A DNA stretch of 64,000 nt. It comes from an uncultured Granulosicoccus sp. (GTDB taxonomy: Bacteria; Pseudomonadota; Gammaproteobacteria; Granulosicoccales; Granulosicoccaceae). The translations under genes were made by a program, and so were the position numbers. The notes beneath the pieces were generated by a model. The model did not search any database. It was not told where the DNA came from and saw only the letters and a list, made by a program, of their open reading frames with translations. Positions 18,323-27,585 of this stretch are shown in pieces; within the stretch, counting starts at the first letter, position 1, and each line of letters starts with the position of its first letter. The stretch is taken from NCBI GenBank assembly GCA_937924505.1, contig CALDSR010000041.1:94752-158751 (forward strand), read 5' to 3'.

Positions 18323-19381
18323 TTATTTTCCGGTGTTACTGGCGATTTCTGCAAGACTGACCAGACGTGCCAAGGTATCCAGTCGATCGTAATCACTGAC
18401 CGTACGAATGTTGGCGACCTCAACCGCCGTATCCGTCAATGCATCAAGCAGCTGCTGACTATCATTCAGTAATGTCGTCATGCGTTTCTGTTGGTCCGCC
18501 TCAAGACTGGCAAGTTTCGCCTGACGTTCATCGGAAATCGGTGCTGCAGTAAGCGACTTTGCTGGCGTCGCCGGTGGCGGCACTGCTGGCATCATATCTT
18601 CCGCCAGCGACTTGCGAGAGTCGCGGCGACTCTCCCGCGCTTTGCGATCTCGCCGCCGGTCAAAACGCCCGGTGTCGTCTGTATCGTCATGATCCGTATC
18701 GTCGTGATCCGTATCATCGTGCGACGCATTGCCGTCTTCATCAAAACGGGATGGGGAAAAACGATCACGCGAACTCAGATTATCAGGACGTCTACCAGAG
18801 TCAACGGCTTGCGCCTCAGTGTTATGGTGGCGTGAAATGGACGAAAGGCTATGCTGCGTTGCTATCACGTCATTCAGGTTATGAATGACCTGTTGCTGAA
18901 CCCGCCGAGCCGCGGACAGATAGGCTAGCGGACTCCTGGTCTTGCCACGAAAGCGCGTCTCGACAACGGCATGGTAATCATCCAGCAATTGGCGAAGAGC
19001 ATCTACTTGCCGCACCCCTTCCGGGACTGCTAGCCGATCGAGCTGCGAGCGCACACTGACAAGCTCGGCCTGCATTTCAAAATGTTCTTTTTCTTCACGT
19101 TGTTCAAGCCATTCGATTTCATCAGCGCGGGTAAAGCCTCCCAGCCGATATAGCACGGGAACCGACAGCGCCGCCAGAAATGCCAGGGCAAAATAACCCA
19201 TGAGCCACGGCCACGATGGCGCAAACCACCAGACAAAGGCGCCGAGCAAAAGCAGAGACAGGCCGCAGGCGACAAGAGCCGTATTGCGCATCTCACTGTT
19301 GAGGCCACTGAATATGATGTGATTGGTCTCGTTGTAAAGGGTTAGCCCATACCCACAGAGTAGTGCCTGTTGCCGCGCCAT
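18323..19381 (-). CDS. Membrane protein with coiled-coil region (XpaC-like context)
   Basis: A 352-residue protein with two membrane helices near the N-terminus (TALVACGLSLLLLGAFVWWFAP and PWLMGYFALAFLAALSVPVLY). Next is a Glu/Gln-rich helical region (DEIEWLEQREEKEHFEMQAELVSV...), a conserved-looking block (LLDDYHAVVETRFRGKTRSPLAYLSAARRV), a Ser/Asp-rich spacer with HDDTDHDDTDHDDTDD, and a C-terminal helical segment. It leads the operon with the two VWA genes. The middle block and neighbourhood resemble XpaC-type proteins, but this is from memory and unverified. An alternative start at ATG 19291 begins just before TM1. No enzymatic motif is visible. Confidence 0.62.
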   Translation of the reverse strand: MARQQALLCGYGLTLYNETNHIIFSGLNSEMRNTALVACGLSLLLLGAFVWWFAPSWPWLMGYFALAFLAALSVPVLYRLGGFTRADEIEWLEQREEKEHFEMQAELVSVRSQLDRLAVPEGVRQVDALRQLLDDYHAVVETRFRGKTRSPLAYLSAARRVQQQVIHNLNDVIATQHSLSSISRHHNTEAQAVDSGRRPDNLSSRDRFSPSRFDEDGNASHDDTDHDDTDHDDTDDTGRFDRRRDRKARESRRDSRKSLAEDMMPAVPPPATPAKSLTAAPISDERQAKLASLEADQQKRMTTLLNDSQQLLDALTDTAVEVANIRTVSDYDRLDTLARLVSLAEIASNTGK

Positions 19382-19704
19382 TCAATACTCGGGCGCGCTT
19401 TCCGACACCAGGGTAGCCAGCATTATGCCGAGTATTTCTTCAACGAAACCGATTCCATGAATTCAGACTCTCTGGCCGCGGAACCGGTGGCCAACCCGCA
19501 AGCGTCGAAACAGAGTTTGTTGTCGGTCTCGGCCCGGACATCAAACTTGGCTGCCGGGATATCAGCATCGATGATGTCAGGGCCGTCGCCATATGGATCG
19601 CTCCAGGTTTTGAAATCGGTGGTACCGGTCCTGGTGTAATCCCAGTGTCGATCAGCGATGCGCTCGTCACCGACGTCGCAACATCGGAGGCATCAGCATT
19701 ACCC
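19382..19704. other. 323-base gap, possible remnant of a plus-strand coding region
   Basis: No intact gene fits this stretch. On the plus strand protein-like segments run in three frames in succession: HYAEYFFNETDSMNSD near 19420-19470, then VVGLGPDIKLGCRDISIDD and on through GFEIGGTGPGVIPVSISDALV around 19515-19680, then NIGGISITLKDENV ending at TAG 19722-19724. The middle segment has a clear purine-first codon pattern. This is what a frameshifted pseudogene looks like, but I do not recognise a family, and an RNY pattern is partly self-complementary, so the call is weak. Confidence 0.25.
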
Positions 19705-20982
19705 TCAAAGACGAAAACGTCTAGGGTTGCCAGGCATTTGGTAACGCTCGAGAAGTCGGCTCCACAGCCTTCGTAGCACGAGACTAACCGCTCTCGACTC
19801 TGCGACCAGATAATTGGATAAACGAGGTATAAAACCCGATAGCGACGCATCAAAGCGCAGTGAGGGCTGGCGGCCACCCGTAACCATCATGCCCAGGTCC
19901 GCTGTAACCGCAGAAGCGGCGTGCACCACGGCAACCCCCATTAACAGCGACAGAATGGGAGCGATGACGAACCAAATGAGATAAGCGCCACCGGTATTCA
20001 TGCCGAACAGTGGTGCCCACATCGCCTCGTAGACAACGTTAAGCAGGAGTTGATGACTACAGAAGGTCGTGAACACATAGGGTGCGAGGCGATGAGCCCA
20101 GTTAAAGCTTTTGGATCCAAACATAACGGGTATCAATGTCCAGATTGCAAGCGAACCAAACAGCCTGCATAGCGGGTAAAGAATCATCTCGCGAAGATCA
20201 ACACCAACACTTGCCAACGTCATTTCCAATGAAGTCAATTGATTACCGTTGGCCATCATGATAAGCATTGTCATCAGAACCGTTGATCCAAGCCACAAAC
20301 GCCAATGATGATCGGCGGCATCAAGCGGTGCATTACGCAGTGCCAGATACAGACCGATTGAAAAGGCAAACAATACCAATGGCCTTAGCACGATTACAGC
20401 TTGATGCTGATGCAAGACAAGATACAAGCCCCCCACTAGCGACAGCAACAGCATGGGAGATCGACGCAGGCCAATGACCAACAGCGGCGATAACAGAATG
20501 CATACAAACAGATCGCGCAAAAATGCGAGGTGCATTGTCGCGCCAAGCGGGATATCGGTCAGAAAAAAAAGTATGTTGAGATGTTCCAGCACTGTCGACG
20601 CATCATCAATAAATGTCATACGCCAAGCGGAGGCAATACTGTAAACCGTATAGCTTGCAAGACTCCAGATAAACATCGGAACCAGAATTGATCTGACTCG
20701 CCGTTTGTACAGTGTGCCTATGGGATAGCACTTCCCCAGCAGAACCTTGGCGGTCAGATACCCGGAAACAACACTTAGCAAACTGGCACCTGCCCTGCCA
20801 GGCCCCTCAATGAATAGCCCTTGTACGAGACTCGTGATATCCGGCCATGCCATGGCATGCAGAACTCGTTCGGCCTGACCATCTGGCACATGGACATAAA
20901 TCATGCACAGCACGGCAACCAGGCGCGTCATGGCAACTCGATCGCAGAACTCTTTTTCGGTATGTGACAACGTTACAGCCAT
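19705..20982 (-). CDS. Acyltransferase family 3 membrane protein
   Basis: A 425-residue integral membrane protein with about ten helices. The N-terminal RVAMTRLVAVLCMIYVHVP matches the acyltransferase-3 start, where the conserved Arg and His (R..A.. H) lie in helix 1. Further blocks are VVSGYLTAKVL, YKRRVRSILVPMFIWSL and LFVCILLSPLL. These enzymes O-acylate sugars on lipopolysaccharide, exopolysaccharide or glucans across the inner membrane. The charged C-terminal tail (SYLVAESRAVSLVLRRLWSRLLERY) is cytoplasmic. No glycan genes adjoin it, so the acceptor is unknown. Confidence 0.82.
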   Translation of the reverse strand: MAVTLSHTEKEFCDRVAMTRLVAVLCMIYVHVPDGQAERVLHAMAWPDITSLVQGLFIEGPGRAGASLLSVVSGYLTAKVLLGKCYPIGTLYKRRVRSILVPMFIWSLASYTVYSIASAWRMTFIDDASTVLEHLNILFFLTDIPLGATMHLAFLRDLFVCILLSPLLVIGLRRSPMLLLSLVGGLYLVLHQHQAVIVLRPLVLFAFSIGLYLALRNAPLDAADHHWRLWLGSTVLMTMLIMMANGNQLTSLEMTLASVGVDLREMILYPLCRLFGSLAIWTLIPVMFGSKSFNWAHRLAPYVFTTFCSHQLLLNVVYEAMWAPLFGMNTGGAYLIWFVIAPILSLLMGVAVVHAASAVTADLGMMVTGGRQPSLRFDASLSGFIPRLSNYLVAESRAVSLVLRRLWSRLLERYQMPGNPRRFRL

Positions 20983-21248
20983 ACCAATAACATCGACTTG
21001 TTGGATTGCTCAAGAGGATAGTAGGCAGTCAAACTGAATTCATGATGAAACCGCACGTGAGGCACCGGACATGTTACACGCCACATCCTTGACTGATTAA
21101 TGACACGCCACAGACGTCAATGTTCTGAGAGACGTTTTTACAATTCGTCATGAATAGAGGCTGAACAACTTGCCGACATCGCCACATCGTCATGGCAGAT
21201 CTCTGATAAGGTGATCGTGATAGATTTTCAGTTTCATACATCTGAACC

Positions 21249-22457
21249 ATGCCATCCGATAATCCGTCATTGCATAGGGCAAGCACGTTGACCCTCACCG
21301 GAAAGTCCACAACAAGTGGTAGCCGATCGCGTGCACGTTATTTACGTCTGTGGGACGCAATACGGAAAACTCGAAGCGCACTCCTCGACTGGCAATCTGG
21401 TGTGGATCGCATCATGGCGAATTTCAATGTCCAGATTCGTCCGCGCGAAACAAAGCTGACACAGGAAGTTCAATTAGTGACCAAAGCGCTTATCCGGCAT
21501 GCCGAGTACACCTTGCTGGATAATGGTCAGGCGGCAACGCTGCATTTGTGGATAATCGACAATCTGGAATCACTCGCGCATCACCCATTCGCTGACAAGA
21601 TCACCACCAACGAATTGCAACAACGCTGGCAACAATTTGTACACTCGGACAAAGCTCGGTCTGAAACAGAAAACATGAGTGCTTCAAGCTCGGCTGACAT
21701 ACCGAAGTTTGATCCCGATGAGGAACTGGAAGACGATGACATTGTCTTCAATTTCAGCTCAAGCTATGAGTCGCCATCTCATCAGCGCCATGGAGATCGC
21801 AAACAATCCAAAGCGCAACAAACTGAAGATATTTTTGGTCACAACGAGTGCGCAGGCTCACACAATCACGCTGACAACGACCATCAAGATCACGACGACA
21901 CGAGTTCCTCTAAAGCATCGGAGCACACCGGTAGTACCGTTGAGCGCGTATTTGGTGATGTGCTATCGATTGATCAACTGTTCCGGCCGTTGGCAAGAGC
22001 CCTACATCCAGACCGAGAGCAAGATGAAAAACGCAAAGCCGAAAAACACGCACTAATGAGCGAATGTCTTTTAGCGCGGGAGAACAATGACATCGACAGC
22101 CTGCTGTCTTTGTATATCGAACATATCGGCGACTTACCCAAGGGAATACTTGCCGACAGCCACGAAAAATTGATCAAATTGCTTGAGCGCCAGCTTAAAT
22201 CAGAACAATGGAAACTCAGACAAGCACGATTCAATAGTGGATTCGAACGAATGTTGCTTGATCGGTATCAACGCGACGATACCACAGCAGAACAATACGC
22301 ATTCGGCCAGCATGCCGCATCCCTGGACGCAGAAATTCAGCGACTATCAGAGCAATATAAACTCATCAAGAGTGACTCCGGATTGCTGTCAGCGCTGCAG
22401 GATCGCAAGCTTATCGAACAGGATCGAATTGCGATCAGTCGTCTGACCGGTGCTTGA
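21249..22457 (+). CDS. J-domain-like protein with acidic/His-rich linker
   Basis: A 402-residue soluble protein. Residues ~25-140 are helical (RYLRLWDAIRKTRSALLDWQSGVDRI...). A low-complexity acidic and His/Asp/Ser-rich spacer (DPDEELEDDDIVFNF..., HNHADNDHQDHDD) occupies ~150-230. A C-terminal J-domain-like block LSIDQLFRPLARALHPDREQDEKRK carries the HPD tripeptide that stimulates DnaK ATPase, followed by helical segments. It resembles 'molecular chaperone DnaJ'-annotated proteins with a C-terminal J domain rather than true DnaJ; G/F and zinc domains are absent. It is convergent with pqiC across nine bases. Client unknown. Confidence 0.68.
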   Translation: MPSDNPSLHRASTLTLTGKSTTSGSRSRARYLRLWDAIRKTRSALLDWQSGVDRIMANFNVQIRPRETKLTQEVQLVTKALIRHAEYTLLDNGQAATLHLWIIDNLESLAHHPFADKITTNELQQRWQQFVHSDKARSETENMSASSSADIPKFDPDEELEDDDIVFNFSSSYESPSHQRHGDRKQSKAQQTEDIFGHNECAGSHNHADNDHQDHDDTSSSKASEHTGSTVERVFGDVLSIDQLFRPLARALHPDREQDEKRKAEKHALMSECLLARENNDIDSLLSLYIEHIGDLPKGILADSHEKLIKLLERQLKSEQWKLRQARFNSGFERMLLDRYQRDDTTAEQYAFGQHAASLDAEIQRLSEQYKLIKSDSGLLSALQDRKLIEQDRIAISRLTGA

Positions 22458-22466
22458 AGGTTTTAC

Positions 22467-23087
22467 TCAGCTCTGTTCGGGGAGTAGAGCTTCGGCCACC
22501 ATTCGTGCAATATCATTGACGGCCAGAGAGGTAGCAGCAAAATATTGCGGATACTCTCTACCCTGCCCGTAATACACAAACTGGAATGGCAATACATCGA
22601 GCAGCGTTCGTCCATCACCCGATATCAATTGAATGTGTCCCGCCATGTCTATCCCACCAAGCGGTTCGCGCAAAAAGCGGTCAAACGTAACTTCAACACG
22701 GGCCATTGGGTCGTAACCGCGTGGCCAGGGTTCAATTAACACAGTGGAGCCCGCATGAAATCGTAAGCGATCAGCCAGTACGCGCGTTATCGCCTCATCA
22801 GGTGACTCCGCCCACCGATGATCGTCACTTAAAGAAACTATACCGTTTTTGCTGCGACTGGCGATTCGTTCATCCTTGACGTACCCCGGGAGGTTGACCA
22901 CAGCGAGTCCAAGAGCTGCGATTTCCAGTGGAACCGCATCAAGCGGATCTTCGACCAATGGCTCCAGCAAATAGAGCTTTGGCGGAGGTCCACTGAAGCA
23001 CGCTGTCAGCACGACACTCACGAGTATCATGCACAGCACCGCAAGCGGCGACGAGTGACGCCCTCTACCGACCGGTGAAAACAGCAT
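22467..23087 (-). CDS. pqiC: PqiC/YmbA-type transport auxiliary lipoprotein
   Basis: A 206-residue outer-membrane lipoprotein of the ABC_trans_aux (PqiC/YmbA) family. The lipobox is VSVVLTAC, followed by FSGPPPKLYLLEPL, LAVVNLPGYVKDERIASRS, ITRVLADRL and the C-terminal LAVNDIARMVAEAL. In E. coli PqiC caps the PqiB needle at the outer membrane. I choose ATG 23087, which overlaps the end of pqiB by 23 bases and begins the signal peptide; the frame extends to 23171 without a good signal sequence. It is the last gene of the pqi operon. Confidence 0.86.
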   Translation of the reverse strand: MLFSPVGRGRHSSPLAVLCMILVSVVLTACFSGPPPKLYLLEPLVEDPLDAVPLEIAALGLAVVNLPGYVKDERIASRSKNGIVSLSDDHRWAESPDEAITRVLADRLRFHAGSTVLIEPWPRGYDPMARVEVTFDRFLREPLGGIDMAGHIQLISGDGRTLLDVLPFQFVYYGQGREYPQYFAATSLAVNDIARMVAEALLPEQS

Positions 23088-24741
23088 TGGGGTTTTCTTC
23101 CAGTAGTGCGGCAAAGGAAGCGATGGATTTCGCTGCCTGCTTGAGCTCACGAACAGTAGCAGAGAGTTCAATATAAATTTCAGAATCTGGTGTCATACCC
23201 TCAAGAACTTCGTTGGCATTTTGCGACGCCGAAGTCAGTGCCGCTAACATGGTCGGTAAATCTTCACTCGCTTGCTCCATGCGGGTTATCGCTCGGCCAA
23301 TTGATTCCAGCGATGCCGAAACTTGCTCTGGCATGCCGGATACAGCAGGATCGTTGATCAGTCCACGGGTATCATTGAGCAGACCAGTCGCAGCGGCAAC
23401 CAGACTGGATAGCGGCAGCTCGGACAAATTCTTGACCAGAGTTTCGACGTCGGCTGTCACGCCATCGATATCTGAATCAACCGTCGGCAATGTCGGATAC
23501 GGCTCGGTGGTCGCATCGATTTCCGCCGCCGCGGCTTCAGGCATATCAACCAGTTTCACGATCAATGAGCCGCTCAACAGATTACCGCTGGCAAGTTGGA
23601 CTCTTAATCCATTTTCAATAAATCTTACCAGCGTCTTATTAAGTCTTTCGGGTGTGACATCCAGCATGCCGAGACGACGAGGCTGGAACTGCAACGTAGC
23701 AATAGCGGTGGATTCGTCACCAGGAGTCCTTGGCAATCTGGCGTTGACTTCAATAACTCGCCCTACTCGCAAGCCATTGTATTCAATGATCGCATCAGGC
23801 CTGAGCCCTTTCACGCTGCCTTTGAACTCAGCAAGGTAACGAAAGCGCTCATCATCCTCCCCATCGAACAAACTGTCCTGTGCCGCAGCACGATTGTCAA
23901 ATACCCGGAACTGTTTTTCATTCGCAGATACGGGCTTCATACCATCCACATCCACCGGATTCTCGAAGCCAATACCACCAATCAAAAATGCAACAACCGA
24001 TTCCACGCGAACATAGGCACCGTCCACACCGATATTACTTTCTATACCCGACACTGAAAAAAAGCGCGTCGCCGGGAAAACGAACTTGTGATAAGGCGCT
24101 TCGATAAAAATATCGAACAGAACGTTTTTGGCGTCAGGTGACAATCGTCGTCGCTCTACTCGCCCCACATCAATCTGGCGATAGAGCACAGGCGATCCCA
24201 CGTTGATGTAACCAGATTCTTCGGCGGTCAAGGACAGGCGCAAGCCAGGTGTGCCACGTTTTGTCAATGGCGGTTCTGGCAAACCCAGGAAATCACTCCG
24301 GCGTTCACCGAGATTGTCATCCCAATCAACTTCAATATAGGATCCCGACAGCAAAGTGCTCAGACCGGATATCTCAGTGGTATTGATTTCCGCATTGACA
24401 ATCCAGAAGCGCGTATTGTCGTCAAGGTAACGAGATACTTGCGGGTCAAGCCGCGCTTCGACTATGACCGAGTTCAGATCCTCGCTTAGCCGAACTGCCT
24501 CAACCGTACCAACATCCACATCATTGCGACGAATGCGTGTTTCACCAGCTTTGACACCGCCAGCGTTATCAAACTGAATGCGAACCAATGGGCCGCGCCC
24601 GGAATATGCCTTCCAAAGGATCCACGCAGAGCAAACAATGGCCAACACTGGCAACAACCAGGCAAGCGATAGACGCGACGGGAAACTTCGCGACTTCTCG
24701 ACACGCGCTTTTCGGGGTTCATGTGTTGCCACGTCAGCCAT
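23065..24741 (-). CDS. pqiB: PqiB-type MCE-domain protein
   Basis: A 558-residue inner-membrane-anchored protein with a single N-terminal helix (LAWLLPVLAIVCSAWILWKAY). It then has three MCE/MlaD domains in series (beginning near GPLVRIQFDNAGGVKAGETRIR, TPGLRLSLTAEESGYINVGSPV and YLAEFKGSVKGLRPDAIIEYNGL) and a long C-terminal helical region. In E. coli, stacked PqiB hexamers form a hollow needle across the periplasm for lipid movement. The ATG at 24741 overlaps the end of the second pqiA half by eight bases and has a GGGGGC ribosome site, so I prefer it to the longer frame from 24807. Confidence 0.92.
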   Translation of the reverse strand: MADVATHEPRKARVEKSRSFPSRLSLAWLLPVLAIVCSAWILWKAYSGRGPLVRIQFDNAGGVKAGETRIRRNDVDVGTVEAVRLSEDLNSVIVEARLDPQVSRYLDDNTRFWIVNAEINTTEISGLSTLLSGSYIEVDWDDNLGERRSDFLGLPEPPLTKRGTPGLRLSLTAEESGYINVGSPVLYRQIDVGRVERRRLSPDAKNVLFDIFIEAPYHKFVFPATRFFSVSGIESNIGVDGAYVRVESVVAFLIGGIGFENPVDVDGMKPVSANEKQFRVFDNRAAAQDSLFDGEDDERFRYLAEFKGSVKGLRPDAIIEYNGLRVGRVIEVNARLPRTPGDESTAIATLQFQPRRLGMLDVTPERLNKTLVRFIENGLRVQLASGNLLSGSLIVKLVDMPEAAAAEIDATTEPYPTLPTVDSDIDGVTADVETLVKNLSELPLSSLVAAATGLLNDTRGLINDPAVSGMPEQVSASLESIGRAITRMEQASEDLPTMLAALTSASQNANEVLEGMTPDSEIYIELSATVRELKQAAKSIASFAALLEENPNAVFTGR

Positions 24742-25351
24742 GCCCCCAAAAGAGCCGCGGGTCGAGCGAACTGGCGGCAAACATGGTGAATATGACAGAC
24801 AATGCAAATGAGCCGATTCCGATACCTGGCGTTATCGTGAGAATGGAACCGAGTTGGATCAATGCTGCGAGCACAGCGACCACAAAAACATCAATCATCG
24901 ACCAACGGCCAATAAATTCTGTCAGGGCATGTAGTCTGTGGCGCGTGTGAGATGACATAGGCCAGTTAAAATGCAGAGTCAGTGCCAACCCTCCGATCAC
25001 CAGAAATTTCATTACCGGAATACAGATGCTAGCCACAAAGATGACCCCCGCGACAAAAATCGAACCGCTGTCATATAGCGCTATAATGCCACTTGCTATA
25101 GTGTCGGTGCGGGAGCCTGTCAGTGACTGAGTAGTCGTGATCGGGTTGATATTGGCGGGTATGTAGCTTAAAACCCCAACAATCAGAAATGCCCAGACCC
25201 GCTGCAGACTGAGCGACCGGTGAACAATAACAGAAGACCCACATCGACGACAGCGCTCAACAGTATTGATTTTGTGCAGTGCGCCACAGGTACGGCATCT
25301 AATTAATCCAGCGGCGCTGGCGCTCAGGCCGTGTGTTGAAGATATGTCCAC
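24734..25351 (-). CDS. pqiA: Paraquat-inducible protein A, second half (PqiA2)
   Basis: A 205-residue inner-membrane protein. A zinc-ribbon-like start (CRTCGALH...CRRCG) is followed by four helices containing VGVLSYIPANINPITTTQSLTG, FVASICIPVMKFLVI and the conserved RWSMIDVFVVAVLAALIQLG. In E. coli both PqiA halves form one ~417-residue protein; here they are separate genes. The start is GTG at 25351, with GGGAT six bases upstream, overlapping the first half by 28 bases. The longer frame from 25582 reads through the first half out of frame and is not used. Partner of PqiB in lipid transport. Confidence 0.87.
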   Translation of the reverse strand: MDISSTHGLSASAAGLIRCRTCGALHKINTVERCRRCGSSVIVHRSLSLQRVWAFLIVGVLSYIPANINPITTTQSLTGSRTDTIASGIIALYDSGSIFVAGVIFVASICIPVMKFLVIGGLALTLHFNWPMSSHTRHRLHALTEFIGRWSMIDVFVVAVLAALIQLGSILTITPGIGIGSFALSVIFTMFAASSLDPRLFWGHG

Positions 25352-25956
25352 AATGTATCCCGACAAAGCACCAGATTGATATACACAGACACTCCGATCA
25401 GCGCCAGCAAGGTCCAGAAAGCGAGCCCTATCTGAAGATTCGCCAATGAGCTCAGTTTGACCAGTGACACCACGACACCCACCATAAAGATCTCTGCCAT
25501 TGCCCAAGGCTCGATCAGTATCGCCCAACGAAAGGCAACCCGCATCGAACGCCTCACCGGACGATTGAAACGGATACGCCACAGCACGTAGTCAAGCAAT
25601 AGAAACCGAATCAATGGCAATACGATAATAAAAGCCAGCGTCAGGGTGCCAAGCCCAAGCATTTTTCCAGACCATAGTGACCGGACAGTATCCAGCACTG
25701 ATATATGGCTCTCTATTCCAGCACGACTCAGGCTTAGAAACGGCAGACACAGACTGATGATCAGTAGCACGGTTCCAGCAAGTGATGCGGCCAGTGAACG
25801 ATCAACCGTAAATAATTTGCGTGTCTGCATGACATCACCGCAGTGATCACAAGATGACATTTCACCGGGTGCTAGTGTTGCGCGGTAATGCAGCCCGTCG
25901 CATCGTGAACAAGCAACCAGATCATCGAGCTTAACTGAGCGGGTTGATGGATTCAT
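25324..25956 (-). CDS. pqiA: Paraquat-inducible protein A, first half (PqiA1)
   Basis: A 210-residue inner-membrane protein with an N-terminal zinc-ribbon-like pair (CSRCDGLHYRA...CDHCG) and four helices. The block FRWAILIEPWAMAEIFMVGVVVSLVKLSSL matches the PqiA signature. It is the first gene of the operon pqiA1-pqiA2-pqiB-pqiC, all joined by overlaps of 8-28 bases, so the products are probably made in balanced amounts. The ATG is at 25956. A split pqiA is found in various proteobacteria and need not mean loss of function, since each half is complete. Confidence 0.88.
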   Translation of the reverse strand: MNPSTRSVKLDDLVACSRCDGLHYRATLAPGEMSSCDHCGDVMQTRKLFTVDRSLAASLAGTVLLIISLCLPFLSLSRAGIESHISVLDTVRSLWSGKMLGLGTLTLAFIIVLPLIRFLLLDYVLWRIRFNRPVRRSMRVAFRWAILIEPWAMAEIFMVGVVVSLVKLSSLANLQIGLAFWTLLALIGVSVYINLVLCRDTLWTYLQHTA

Positions 25957-26000
25957 GGTGAGTGAAAATTATAGTGTGTAGCGAATTCGTCTGTTGGTGA

Positions 26001-26012
26001 CATGGATCCATG
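26001..26012. promoter_or_regulatory. 12-base palindrome upstream of the pqi operon
   Basis: CATGGATCCATG is a perfect 12-base palindrome lying 45 bases upstream of the pqiA1 ATG, in the 98-base gap to the VWA lipoprotein gene. The position suits an operator for pqi. A 12-base palindrome can occur by chance in 64 kb, and I do not recognise the binding protein. Confidence 0.3.
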
Positions 26013-26054
26013 ATACTCCGTTACCTCATGCCTCAATAATGTAGCCAAAATCGC

Positions 26055-27503
26055 TTACTGCGAGACTGGAACGGCTGGTTCGATGTCTGGCACAACAATA
26101 ACCACGTCATCACTATGATCCCCCACCGTCACGGTAAGTTCCAGATCATTGGCGATAGATGTGCGCTGTGAGCTGTACTCGAGATAATACACTCCGCGTA
26201 TATTATTCGTGACATCGGCAAAGGCGTTTTCTATATCACTGTTTTCAAATGTTTGCAGGTACTGCCCGCCACTCTCATTTGCCAGCGTTTGTAGCGCTTC
26301 GCCATCGACATTACTTCCCAGGCTGACAAAATAGGTGTCGAGCTGCTGGCCGTAGAACTGATCCTGTGCCCGTTTGACGTTACGTAGGCGCTGTTCGATA
26401 TATTCCTGCATCTGAGCCTGACTACGAAACGCAGGAAAATGGTTAAGGCTCGAAAAATCCCGGCCGTCGGTAAAGGCGATCAGCACCGAATTCTGGTTCG
26501 ACAAACCACGGCTATCGATATCGTCCAGGGTCGTATCCAGCGCAAGATAAAAAGCGGTCGCAGACTCGTTTATATTATCAAAATTTATTTCACGCAAGGA
26601 GCCTAGCTGATAAACATCGCCAGCGAAAATTCTGATATCAAATTCAGCCACACCCGCAAGTGCGATGACGGATCGTGCCACTGAATCAAGAAGATCATGC
26701 GCAGCACCGCTGTGAACCATGCTGCTTGACACATCAAGTACCAGATATACCACGGTGTTCAGGCGAGAGTAATCAACCGTGACTGGGGACTCGATATCCA
26801 GTTGCCCACCCTCTTCTATCTTAAAGTGACGTGTGACATGCTCATCGAGACCACTGATCGATTGGTAGAGATTATCTGCAGACGTACCAAGCTTGCCTTC
26901 AACTTCAACGGCAAAGCGATGGACACGTCTGTTGTTTTCGACGGCTGAGCTGTAACTGTCGGCAACCAGCCTGACCTTGAGCTCTTCAACATCAGCAAGT
27001 TCAGTTGACTGCCTGTGTAGCACCGTTGGCAAAGACAATACGGAGTATGTCGGTAAATCATTGACGATGCTGCCACTTAAATTTTCCAGACCAATCGTGA
27101 TCGTACTCGGTGTATCGCTTACCGGTATCGTCACTTCGATGTCGCCGCTCAAGGTATCCTCTGCAACAGCTTCACGTGTCAGCAAGGTTGTAGCGCCAGT
27201 GACATCATTGAGCTCCACGCGAACATATGTCCCGTTATCAATGGACTCTGCTGCGTTTGAATCAATACGATAAGTCAGCACGAGGTCTGCTTCACTGCCA
27301 TCTGCACTGGTACTTTGCACACGGGAATCAACGTAGATAGCTCGGCGACCGGTCGTAGGCGCTGGTAAATTGTTAGTACCGTCCGCGAAGCTGATGCCGC
27401 TGGCAGGTGCCAATGCATTTGTCAGAGCGTTGCCTTCGATCGTGTCACTGTCACAGGATGCGAGGAAAAAAACCATGCAAAGTGCGCTGAAGCTAATGCG
27501 CAT
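26055..27503 (-). CDS. VWA-domain lipoprotein
   Basis: A 482-residue lipoprotein with signal MRISFSALCMVFFLASC (lipobox Cys17). An N-terminal region of beta-rich repeats of unknown type (~50-250) is followed by a VWA domain beginning YLVLDVSSSM (MIDAS DxSxS at D257), with a later LIAFTDGRDF that supplies the second metal-site Asp. Proteins of this shape sense or bind partners at the cell surface or in the periplasm. The ATG at 27503 begins the signal peptide; the longer frame from 27593 does not. A CRP-like palindrome lies about 83 bases upstream. It is monocistronic. Confidence 0.78.
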   Translation of the reverse strand: MRISFSALCMVFFLASCDSDTIEGNALTNALAPASGISFADGTNNLPAPTTGRRAIYVDSRVQSTSADGSEADLVLTYRIDSNAAESIDNGTYVRVELNDVTGATTLLTREAVAEDTLSGDIEVTIPVSDTPSTITIGLENLSGSIVNDLPTYSVLSLPTVLHRQSTELADVEELKVRLVADSYSSAVENNRRVHRFAVEVEGKLGTSADNLYQSISGLDEHVTRHFKIEEGGQLDIESPVTVDYSRLNTVVYLVLDVSSSMVHSGAAHDLLDSVARSVIALAGVAEFDIRIFAGDVYQLGSLREINFDNINESATAFYLALDTTLDDIDSRGLSNQNSVLIAFTDGRDFSSLNHFPAFRSQAQMQEYIEQRLRNVKRAQDQFYGQQLDTYFVSLGSNVDGEALQTLANESGGQYLQTFENSDIENAFADVTNNIRGVYYLEYSSQRTSIANDLELTVTVGDHSDDVVIVVPDIEPAVPVSQ

Positions 27504-27585
27504 AATGTATCTCGATTTCGCTCGACCCAGGCTCGCAGGCGTCCACCTGCGGGTGTGCGGGCCAGTCAGCTTGTAGTGCAATTTT

